Source of the DNA: an uncultured Clostridia bacterium
GTDB lineage: Bacteria; Bacillota; Clostridia; UMGS1810
DNA length: 11,065 nucleotides
Direction: 5' to 3'
Assembly (NCBI GenBank): GCA_937959315.1
Contig: CALGRC010000238.1
Span: 1 to 11,065, forward strand
The notes below the pieces were generated by a model. It was not told where the DNA came from. It made no database searches and saw only the letters and a list, made by a program, of their open reading frames with translations. Below, piece by piece: positions 1 through 5,669 of the stretch (position 1 is the first letter of the stretch; every line of letters begins with the position of its first letter). The translations under genes were made by a program, and so were the position numbers.

Positions 1-348
1 TTTGACGGCCTTGGCGTAGGCGATGTAGGCAATATTGTATTGCGCGACCGCAAGCATTTGGCTGAGGATGGCGTAATTGTTGTTGTGGTGACCATTTCTG
101 CTGCAAGCGGCCAGGTTGTGGCAGGCCCGGATGTCATTTCGCGCGGGTTTGTGTATGTGCGGGAATCGGAAAATCTAATGGAGCAGATTCGGCAGGTTGC
201 AAAGGACAGCCTGGCGCAGTGCCAAAAGAACCGGGTGCGGGATTGGGCGACCATGAAGGCCGCCTTAAAAAGCAAAATTTCTGAAGGGCTTTACCAGGAT
301 ACCAAGCGCAAGCCAATGGTCATTCCGGTTATTATGGAAGTGGAGTAA
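1..348 (+). CDS. rnj: Ribonuclease J, C-terminal fragment (5' end outside window)
   Basis: This is the last 115 codons of an RNase J gene, open from the first base of the window and ending in TAA. RNase J is a metallo-beta-lactamase/beta-CASP ribonuclease with endonuclease and 5'-3' exonuclease activity that matures and degrades mRNA and rRNA in the cytoplasm of Firmicutes. The visible part begins with FDGLGVGDVGNIVLRDRKHL, the family's conserved stretch after the beta-CASP domain. It continues with the diagnostic SRGFVYVRESE motif and a helical C-terminal domain involved in dimerisation. The metal-binding motifs lie upstream and cannot be checked. Whether this is RnjA or RnjB cannot be decided from the tail. 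A strong terminator follows 5 nt after the stop codon. The family call is secure, and the gene looks intact as far as it is visible. Confidence 0.93.
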   Translation, partial: FDGLGVGDVGNIVLRDRKHLAEDGVIVVVVTISAASGQVVAGPDVISRGFVYVRESENLMEQIRQVAKDSLAQCQKNRVRDWATMKAALKSKISEGLYQDTKRKPMVIPVIMEVE

Positions 349-352
349 AAAG

Positions 353-389
353 AAAAAAGCATACCGCAGTTTAAGCGGTATGCTTTTTT
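353..389 (+). terminator. Rho-independent terminator after the RNase J gene
   Basis: A perfect 15-bp inverted repeat (353-367 with 375-389) encloses a 7-nt loop. The stem core is GCATACCGC, the left arm starts with six A and the right arm ends with six T, so a GC-rich helix followed by a U tract forms. Because both arms end in A/T runs it could also stop transcription from the other strand. It lies directly behind the RNase J stop and only 18 nt before the next start codon. Confidence 0.93.
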
Positions 390-407
390 GTGAAGGGGGA
401 TGGTTGT

Positions 408-905
408 ATGCCGGTGGTTTCGCATACGTTTGTACCGGTTTTTGACAGCCGGTCGCGCCTGTTGATTTTGGGTACCATGCCATCCGTAAAATCACGGGAG
501 TCGGGGTTTTACTATGGTCATCCGCGTAACCGGTTCTGGCAGGTGCTTGCCGCGCTGGCCAATACACAGCCGCCGATGACGGTGGCAGAGAAAAAAGCCT
601 TTTTGCTTTCTCATGGCGTTGCTATTTGGGATGTACTGCATTCGTGTGAAATCCACGCATCCAGTGACGCCAGCATTCGGCGGGAAGTGCCCAACGATAT
701 GCGGGAAATCCTATCAGTTGTGCCCATTGCGCACATCTATTGCAACGGTGCAGCGGCTTGCCGGCTGTATGAAAAGCATTGCCTGGCTCAAACTGGCATT
801 CCGGCGGTTCAACTGCCATCTACCAGCCCGGCGAATGCCGCTTTTTCGCTTGATAAGCTGGTTATGCTTTGGGAGGCAGCAATTGGAAAATTGCCGCGGG
901 TATAG
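408..905 (+). CDS. DNA-deoxyinosine (hypoxanthine) glycosylase, uracil-DNA glycosylase superfamily
   Basis: A 165-residue protein of the uracil-DNA glycosylase superfamily, in the hypoxanthine-DNA glycosylase branch (family 6). Members remove deaminated adenine (hypoxanthine) from DNA and so start base excision repair. Visible motifs are LLILGTMPSVKS (residues 18-29, the substrate-pocket loop equivalent to motif 1), GHPRNRFW (37-44, characteristic of this branch; N41 may correspond to the catalytically important Asn of the family) and LPSTSPANA (136-144, equivalent to the DNA-intercalation motif 2). Length is normal for the family. A GTG at 390 is in frame, but ATG 408 is preferred because AAGGGGGA (393-400) lies 7 nt before it. 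The gene is convergent with the next gene, with 12 bp between stop codons. The exact substrate (hypoxanthine, uracil or both) cannot be read from the sequence. Confidence 0.85.
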   Translation: MPVVSHTFVPVFDSRSRLLILGTMPSVKSRESGFYYGHPRNRFWQVLAALANTQPPMTVAEKKAFLLSHGVAIWDVLHSCEIHASSDASIRREVPNDMREILSVVPIAHIYCNGAAACRLYEKHCLAQTGIPAVQLPSTSPANAAFSLDKLVMLWEAAIGKLPRV

Positions 906-917
906 TATAATAGGATA

Positions 918-1292
918 TTAGAAAATATTGACCCAGGATACTTTGTCTTTTTCTGGTAAATCGTTGAGCAAATAGCGGGCCACTTCCAATTCCTGCATGG
1001 CTTTTTCCAGATCCCCATTGCGGATGTAGTTATCTGTTTTGAGCAGGGATATGGAAATGTTGTCAACATCTTTGTGGTTTCCCAATACCAGCATCCAGTT
1101 TTCAAATGTTTCCCATCGGTTTTTCAGTTCAGACATCGCCTGTTCAGCATCAGCATTTTGTTGGATTGCCAGGCCCAGGGCGTCCGCAGCTTTTATGACC
1201 TCTTTGGTGATGTAACGCAGTCCCATGTCGTCTGCAACAAAGACGCCTCCCAAAAGCGCCAGGATTATGATGACGATGACCAGGCTTCTCAT
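918..1292 (-). CDS. DUF4363 family membrane-anchored protein
   Basis: A 124-residue protein of the DUF4363 family, function unknown. Residues 4-20 form a single hydrophobic segment (LVIVIIILALLGGVFVA) that is likely an uncleaved N-terminal anchor or signal, since no lipobox Cys follows. The rest is a helical, charge-rich domain predicted to lie outside the membrane; WETFENWMLVLGNHKDVD (about 60-77) and the repeated leucine-rich helices near the C-terminus are typical of the family. Its ATG overlaps the stop codon of the upstream DUF421 gene as ATGA (1292-1289), so the two are translationally coupled. This gene pair recurs in clostridia, which suggests that the proteins act together in the envelope. 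That joint role is inference from linkage. Confidence 0.82.
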   Translation of the reverse strand: MRSLVIVIIILALLGGVFVADDMGLRYITKEVIKAADALGLAIQQNADAEQAMSELKNRWETFENWMLVLGNHKDVDNISISLLKTDNYIRNGDLEKAMQELEVARYLLNDLPEKDKVSWVNIF

Positions 1293-1975
1293 GTGGACGC
1301 CCCCTTTGTTTTCACCTGCATGACGATATTTTGCTCATCGTCTACCGTTAGTAAAAATACTTCTTTCACCGATTTGATGTTGTAAGCCTTAAGCTGTTTT
1401 TCAATCCAGGCGATGTTAAAGCCGGATTCCTTCAGGTGGTTTTTCCGGATTTTGCCGTCTGAAACCAGGACGTAAGGCATGGTCTCCTGGTTGGGCGGTA
1501 TCTGGAAATCCTCCGCTTTTAACGGGCGTTTTCCGGCCTTTGGGATGACGGTAAGTTCTCCGTTGGTTTCCAGCATTGCCATATAAACATCGCCAATGCT
1601 TAAATAATTTTTAAGCCGAAGGTCTTCAAGCAAGTCTTCTAGGTTGTAGCGGGATTTCCGCATTTCATCTTGGCAAATGATGCCGTTTTTGATGATAACA
1701 CTGGGCTTTCCAGTGACGAGGTTGCGCATTTTTTCCGATTTTAAATTGATATAGGAAATGACCACTTCGGCAATAATCAGCGTCAAGATTGGAATAATGC
1801 CGTTGGCCAGCGGGATGGCAGTGTAGCTCATGGGCACGGATGCTAAATCGGAAATCATAATGGCAACCACTACTTCGCTGGGCTGCAATTCCCCAATCTG
1901 CCGTTTCCCCATCAGACGCATAGCAAAAATTACCAGGGAATACAGTATAATTGTTCTCAAAAAGGCAATCATCAT
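1289..1975 (-). CDS. DUF421 family membrane protein (YetF/YrbG-like)
   Basis: A 228-residue integral membrane protein of the DUF421 family, related to Bacillus YetF, YrbG and YdfR. Starting at ATG 1975, the N-terminus holds three likely membrane helices (about 3-20, 37-60 and 65-82). They include the family hallmark RLMGKRQIGELQPSEVVVAI and a following DLASVP segment. The cytoplasmic part contains the conserved RKSRYNLEDLLEDLRLKN region and a C-terminal YetF-type domain (about 80-190), with a final tail ending in VKTKGAST. The frame is open further upstream to 2020, but ATG 1975 fits better: it is preceded by GGAGG (1988-1984) at 8 nt, overlaps the upstream stop as ATGA, and matches the usual start of the family. 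In Bacillus spore formers some members affect germination or spore stability. No role can be assigned here. Confidence 0.9.
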   Translation of the reverse strand: MMIAFLRTIILYSLVIFAMRLMGKRQIGELQPSEVVVAIMISDLASVPMSYTAIPLANGIIPILTLIIAEVVISYINLKSEKMRNLVTGKPSVIIKNGIICQDEMRKSRYNLEDLLEDLRLKNYLSIGDVYMAMLETNGELTVIPKAGKRPLKAEDFQIPPNQETMPYVLVSDGKIRKNHLKESGFNIAWIEKQLKAYNIKSVKEVFLLTVDDEQNIVMQVKTKGAST

Positions 1976-2400
1976 ACCGGTGTCCTCCGTTTTGTTAACC
2001 ATTTTTCCAGTAATGCACATAAGAAATTAACTGGGATGCATAAAAAGAACCACAGCACGGAATATAAAAGGCAAATTTGCCCTAATAGGTTGCAGTGCTG
2101 GCGGGAATAGTCCCACACATTCCAGCGCAGGATAATATTGACGATGCAGCCGACAATAAGTTCCACACTGGATATAATAAAAGTGCCGGCAAAGCACTTT
2201 TTCCACAAATTGACGCTTCGCAATTTGCAGTTGGTATGGTAGAGCAGCATAAGGACAACCCCTCCGGTAATTGCCATGGTCCAGTGGGTGAATCCGCGCC
2301 AGAGCAGCTCCAGCAGGCTGTATCCAGCGCTGCCCACCAGATAGATGACGCTATATTCTTTGATTGCCGTCCCATTTGCGGTAGGCTTTGATTTTTTCAT
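1972..2400 (-). CDS. Small multi-pass membrane protein, PF06541-like (putative ABC transporter permease family)
   Basis: A 142-residue, strongly hydrophobic protein with four likely membrane helices (about 17-34, 38-54, 66-88 and 103-128). The sequence GSAGYSLLELLWRG near the N-terminus and WNVWDYSRQHCNLLGQICL in the third quarter resemble PF06541 proteins, which databases label putative ABC transporter permeases although no transport partner is established. There is no ATPase gene beside it, so the permease label should be treated as a name only. A GTG at 2412 is in frame; ATG 2400 is chosen because GGTGA (2413-2409), which can pair with the 16S 3' end, lies 8 nt before it. Its stop overlaps the DUF421 start as ATGA, making it the first gene of a coupled three-gene set. 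The family call is moderate and the function is unknown. Confidence 0.7.
   Translation of the reverse strand: MKKSKPTANGTAIKEYSVIYLVGSAGYSLLELLWRGFTHWTMAITGGVVLMLLYHTNCKLRSVNLWKKCFAGTFIISSVELIVGCIVNIILRWNVWDYSRQHCNLLGQICLLYSVLWFFLCIPVNFLCALLEKWLTKRRTPV
1984..1988 (-). promoter_or_regulatory. Ribosome binding site that fixes the DUF421 start
   Basis: GGAGG on the minus strand, 8 nt before ATG 1975. It lies inside the 3' end of the upstream gene, and no comparable site precedes the in-frame alternatives at 2002 or 2020. Confidence 0.75.
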
Positions 2401-2439
2401 GTTTTTATTCACCAGTCCGTTTGTTTATTTCCGCCATAG

Positions 2440-2451
2440 TATTTGCAAATA
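2440..2451. repeat. 12-bp perfect dyad in the divergent intergenic region
   Basis: TATTTGCAAATA reads the same on both strands. It sits between the minus-strand membrane gene set and the -35 box of the rightward promoter at 2467, a position where an operator could act. It is AT-rich and short, so chance is a real alternative. Confidence 0.35.
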
Positions 2452-2466
2452 TTTCGTTTTTATAGC

Positions 2467-2495
2467 TTTACAGGGGGAAAAAAGTATGATATGAT
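2467..2495 (+). promoter_or_regulatory. Sigma-A-type promoter for the small gene at 2534
   Basis: A -35 box TTTACA (2467-2472) and a -10 box TATGAT (2490-2495), each 5 of 6 to consensus, are separated by exactly 17 nt. A second overlapping TATGAT lies at 2485-2490, but only 12 nt from the -35. Transcription would start near 2502, giving a leader of about 30 nt that contains GGGAG (2522-2526) 7 nt before ATG 2534. Confidence 0.75.
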
Positions 2496-2533
2496 ATCTT
2501 TATTGAAACGATTGGAAAGCTGGGAGTGATACT

Positions 2534-2806
2534 ATGCCAAAAAAGAAACAGGAACCGATACTGCGTTATAAAGGCGTACCGATGATTTGGCGGGATGATA
2601 CTGTCATTTATGGAAATATTATGGACCCGTTTTATATTCAGATGGAAATTTTAGACAAGCACCAGGTGGGGGATTTGGATGTGGCAGGCAACATCCGCGT
2701 GGAACTTATGAATGGGACGCGGATAATAAAAAAAGCGGAACGGGAAGGGCTGTACAACGCAATGGATATTGCGGAATTTTGGCTCAAGGATGCCCTGGAA
2801 GGTTAA
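2534..2806 (+). CDS. Conserved small protein of unknown function (clostridial family)
   Basis: A 90-residue soluble, acidic-basic mixed protein without signal peptide or membrane segment. The pattern YKGVPMIWRDDTVIYGN (12-28), a central hydrophobic strand region (DPFYIQMEIL) and the C-terminal KKAEREGLYNAMDIAEFWL (66-84) resemble a small uncharacterised family that I recognise from clostridial genomes. In those relatives the end reads roughly as Lys/Glu-rich, GLYEALDIA, then a Trp-Leu helix. No catalytic motif or metal-binding cluster is visible. It has its own promoter and ribosome binding site and is followed by a hairpin that separates it from pncB. Normal codon use and intact flanking signals argue that it is a real gene. 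No function is proposed. Confidence 0.75.
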   Translation: MPKKKQEPILRYKGVPMIWRDDTVIYGNIMDPFYIQMEILDKHQVGDLDVAGNIRVELMNGTRIIKKAEREGLYNAMDIAEFWLKDALEG

Positions 2807-2818
2807 TTGTTAAAAATT

Positions 2819-2853
2819 TGGCGTGGTCTCGCGGAAGCAAACAGACCACGCCA
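2819..2853 (+). terminator. Hairpin between the small gene and pncB (weak terminator or leader element)
   Basis: A perfect 11-bp GC-rich stem (2819-2829 with 2843-2853, core GGCGTGGTCT) encloses a 13-nt loop. It is followed by ATATTTGATAAT rather than a continuous T run, so as an intrinsic terminator it is imperfect. The pncB start codon lies only 27 nt beyond it, which leaves no room for a separate promoter. The hairpin is therefore probably in the 5' leader of at least some pncB transcripts. Confidence 0.6.
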
Positions 2854-2866
2854 TATTTGATAATAT

Positions 2867-2871
2867 GGAGG
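2867..2871 (+). promoter_or_regulatory. Ribosome binding site that fixes the pncB start
   Basis: GGAGG lies 8 nt before ATG 2880. The in-frame ATG codons at 2865 and 2874 overlap it or lie only 2 nt away, and the longer in-frame extension to 2823 starts inside the hairpin, so 2880 is the best start. Confidence 0.75.
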
Positions 2872-2879
2872 GAATGGCG

Positions 2880-4322
2880 ATGGAACCCATGAATTTGACC
2901 ATGCTGATGGATTTTTACGAAATCACCATGGCAAATGGATATTTTGTACATGGCTATAAAGATCAGATTGTTTGTTTTGATATGTTTTTCCGCAAAGTCC
3001 CGGATGACGGCGGATTTGCCATTATGGTGGGGGTAGAGCAGCTGATCGAATATGTGAAAAATTTAAAATTTGAGCCGGAGGATATTGAATATCTGCGTTC
3101 GAAAGGGCTGTTTTGCGAACCGTTTTTAGAGTATTTAGAGCATTTCCATTTCAGCTGCGACATCTGGGCGGTGGAAGAGGGGGTTCCTATTTTTCCCAAT
3201 GAGCCCATTGTTAAGGTTATCGGCCCTATCATAGAAGCGCAGTTTATGGAAACGATGATTTTGCTTACCATCAACCATCAGAGCCTGATTGCGACTAAAG
3301 CCAACCGTGTGGTGCGTGCGGCGGAAGGCCGGCCGGTGATGGAATTTGGTTCCCGGCGGGCGCAGGGGACGGGCGGCGCGGTCAATGGTGCGCGGGCGGC
3401 CTATATCGGCGGTTGCAGCGGCACGGCCTGTACCATTGCCGACCGCAATTTTGGCATTCCGGCTCTGGGTACCATGGCGCACAGCTGGATTCAGCTTTTC
3501 CCCAGCGAATATGATGCGTTTAAGGCTTATGCGCAGACCTATCCGCAAAACTGCATTTTGTTAATCGATACGTATAATGTATTAAAATCTGGATTGCCAA
3601 ATGCCATCCGCGTATTCCGGGAAGAGGTCATTGCGCGCGGATACCGGCCGGCCGGTGTCCGGATTGATTCGGGCGATATTACCTACTTAACTAAAAAAGT
3701 ACGCGCTGCACTGGATGAAGCGGGCATGCCCGACTGTAAAATTACTGCATCCAACTCGCTGGATGAATATATTATCCGCGATTTGCTCAAGCAAGGCGCG
3801 TGTGTGGATTCGTTTGGCGTGGGCGAACGGCTTATCACTTCGCGTTCGGAGCCGGTATTTGGCGGGGTATATAAGCTGGCGGCCGTATATCAGGATGGTA
3901 AGGAAATTCCAAAAATTAAAATTTCTGAAAATATTGCGAAAATTACCACGCCATGCAGCAAAACTATCTACCGGTTGTATTCGAATGAGACGGGGAAAGC
4001 AATTGCCGATGTGCTGACGCTCGCTGACGAGCCTATGCCGGATGGCAGCGATTATGAAATCTTTGACCCAGAGCACACTTGGAAACGGAAAATTGTGACT
4101 GATTATCATGCAAAGGAGCTGTTGGTACCCATATTTAAAAAAGCGGAGTGTGTGTATCAATCGCCCAGCGTAGAGGATATAAAACATTTTTGTGCACAGC
4201 AGGTGGATACTTTATGGGATGAGGTAACCCGGTTTGAAAATCCGCACACCTATTATGTGGATTTATCGCCAAAGCTATGGAAGATTAAAAACCGGATGCT
4301 GGAGCAGCTGAGTGTAAAGTAG
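2880..4322 (+). CDS. pncB: Nicotinate phosphoribosyltransferase
   Basis: A 480-residue cytoplasmic enzyme that joins nicotinate to PRPP, with ATP hydrolysis, to form nicotinate mononucleotide, the salvage (Preiss-Handler) entry to NAD+. The N-terminus NLTMLMDFYEITMANGYF (5-22) is the family signature. MEFGSRRAQG (154-163) and GTMAHSW (197-203) form part of the active site, with H201 the expected phosphorylated His. GVRIDSGD (259-266) and SFGVGERLIT (311-320) provide the phosphate and ribose binding loops. The C-terminal domain ends with NPHTYYVDLSPKLW (454-467), typical of the long bacterial form. All key residues are present and length is normal. Only 15 nt separate its stop from rnfC, so it is probably the first gene of the rnf transcript. 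The hairpin upstream may affect its expression. Confidence 0.96.
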   Translation: MEPMNLTMLMDFYEITMANGYFVHGYKDQIVCFDMFFRKVPDDGGFAIMVGVEQLIEYVKNLKFEPEDIEYLRSKGLFCEPFLEYLEHFHFSCDIWAVEEGVPIFPNEPIVKVIGPIIEAQFMETMILLTINHQSLIATKANRVVRAAEGRPVMEFGSRRAQGTGGAVNGARAAYIGGCSGTACTIADRNFGIPALGTMAHSWIQLFPSEYDAFKAYAQTYPQNCILLIDTYNVLKSGLPNAIRVFREEVIARGYRPAGVRIDSGDITYLTKKVRAALDEAGMPDCKITASNSLDEYIIRDLLKQGACVDSFGVGERLITSRSEPVFGGVYKLAAVYQDGKEIPKIKISENIAKITTPCSKTIYRLYSNETGKAIADVLTLADEPMPDGSDYEIFDPEHTWKRKIVTDYHAKELLVPIFKKAECVYQSPSVEDIKHFCAQQVDTLWDEVTRFENPHTYYVDLSPKLWKIKNRMLEQLSVK

Positions 4323-4337
4323 AGGGGGGAGCGTACA

Positions 4338-5666
4338 TTGAATCTGACGTTTCGGGGCGGCGTCCATCCAAGCGGCCATAAGGCGGCTACCGAAAATAAA
4401 GCGATTGTCGTGCTGGCGCCGCCGAAAGAACTGGTGTATCCAATGGTACAGCATATCGGTGCGCCGTGCAAGCCGTTGGTGGCGGTAGGTGACCGGGTGC
4501 TGATGGGGCAGAAGATTGGGGATGTGGATGCGTTTGTATCCAGCCCGGTACACAGCAGCGTTTCTGGAGTAGTCAAAGCGATTGGACGGCGCAGGCATCC
4601 CAATGGCAGCATGGTGGAATCAGTGGTAGTGGAAAATGACGGCAAGGATGAAAAAGTAGCGGAAATACATGAATATCACGATTATGCTTCCTTAGACCGT
4701 GGCGATAAGCTGCGTTTGGTGCGGGAAGCCGGGGTTGCCGGCATGGGAGGCGCGGGATTCCCTACACAAATTAAGCTGGCGCCCCCAGCCGGTACAAAGC
4801 TGGATTGTGTGATTGTCAACGGCGCCGAATGCGAACCCTATTTGACCAGCGACCATCGGGTGATGGTGGAAACGCCGGGGCTGGTGCTGGACGGCCTTAC
4901 CATGGTAATGGATATCTTGGGTGTACAGACAGGGTATGTTGGCATAGAAGAGAACAAACCCGATGCAATTGCCGCTATGCAGCAGGCGGCCCGTACATAT
5001 CGTGGGATAACGGTAAAGACATTGCGGACAAAATATCCACAGGGGAGCGAAAAGCACTTAATTAAGGCTATCACCGGACGGGAAGTGCCGTCCGGCAAGC
5101 TGCCGGCCGATGTTGGCGTCGTGGTCAATAATGTAGATACCTGTATAGCTGTATACAATGCCATTGCCAACCGGCATCCAGTTATATCCCGTGTGGTGAC
5201 GGTTTCCGGTGCCGGGGTAATAACACCGTCCAATTTCCGGGTACGGATTGGGACGCCGTTTTCAGATGTCTTGGCGCATGCGGGCGGCTTGAGAGCGGAT
5301 ACAGGGAAAGTTGTGATGGGCGGTCCCATGATGGGGGTTGCGCAGTTTGACTTATCGGTGCCGGTGGTAAAGGGGACATCTGCAATTTTGGCGTTTACAA
5401 AGGCAGAAATTGAGCAAAAAGAGGATGCGCCCTGCATCAAATGCGGCAAATGTGTGGAAAAATGTCCCATGGGCTTAATGCCCTTGTTTTTAAATGCCTA
5501 TGCGAGAAAAGGCGATTTGGAAAAGTGTTTGGAGTATCATATTATGGATTGCATTGAGTGCGGCGTGTGCTCCTATCTTTGCCAGTGCGAGCGGCATCCG
5601 TCACAGGCCATTAAGGTTGCCAAACAGCAGATTACAAGGAACCGGCGCGCACAGGGAGGAAAATAA
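4338..5666 (+). CDS. rnfC: Rnf complex subunit RnfC (NADH-binding iron-sulfur flavoprotein)
   Basis: A 442-residue peripheral subunit on the cytoplasmic face of the Rnf complex that exchanges electrons with NAD(H), related in fold to NuoF. The N-terminal barrel domain opens with TFRGGVHP (4-11). GMGGAGFPTQIKL (135-147) and NGAECEPYL (161-169) belong to the flavin/NADH-binding domain, and GGPMMG (328-333) to the following SLBB-like part. Two 4Fe-4S motifs follow: C366, C369, C372, C376 and C405, C408, C411, C415. In the second, the usual Pro after the last Cys is Q416 and an extra C417 is present. The start is TTG 4338 after a G-rich site (4322-4330); it gives the standard family N-terminus and no ATG or GTG lies nearby in frame. 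All cluster ligands are intact. Confidence 0.96.
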   Translation: MNLTFRGGVHPSGHKAATENKAIVVLAPPKELVYPMVQHIGAPCKPLVAVGDRVLMGQKIGDVDAFVSSPVHSSVSGVVKAIGRRRHPNGSMVESVVVENDGKDEKVAEIHEYHDYASLDRGDKLRLVREAGVAGMGGAGFPTQIKLAPPAGTKLDCVIVNGAECEPYLTSDHRVMVETPGLVLDGLTMVMDILGVQTGYVGIEENKPDAIAAMQQAARTYRGITVKTLRTKYPQGSEKHLIKAITGREVPSGKLPADVGVVVNNVDTCIAVYNAIANRHPVISRVVTVSGAGVITPSNFRVRIGTPFSDVLAHAGGLRADTGKVVMGGPMMGVAQFDLSVPVVKGTSAILAFTKAEIEQKEDAPCIKCGKCVEKCPMGLMPLFLNAYARKGDLEKCLEYHIMDCIECGVCSYLCQCERHPSQAIKVAKQQITRNRRAQGGK

Positions 5667-5669
5667 CAA

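Noticed and set aside
879..894. Small inverted repeat GCAATT-GGAA-AATTGC at the end of the glycosylase gene as a terminator
   Set aside because: The stem is only 6 bp and AT-rich, no T run follows, and it lies inside coding sequence.
1976..2020. Longer DUF421 protein starting at 2020 or 2002
   Set aside because: The added residues do not resemble the family, no ribosome binding site precedes them, and the 1975 start has both GGAGG and an ATGA overlap.
2485..2500. Tandem TATGA units as a functional repeat or CRISPR-like element
   Set aside because: Only two to three overlapping 5-nt units occur and they are explained by the -10 region of the promoter.
2859..2864. GATAAT as a -10 box just before pncB
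   Set aside because: No -35 box lies 16-18 nt upstream, and the start site would fall inside the ribosome binding site, giving no usable leader.
2823..2879. N-terminal extension of pncB to an upstream GTG
   Set aside because: The extension would start inside the hairpin and lacks a ribosome binding site, while ATG 2880 has GGAGG at 8 nt and gives the normal family N-terminus.
4838..5470. Open frame of 210 codons on the minus strand opposite rnfC
   Set aside because: Composition is that of a reverse-strand shadow (rich in Ser, Thr and Pro), with no family match and no ribosome binding site seen; rnfC explains the region.
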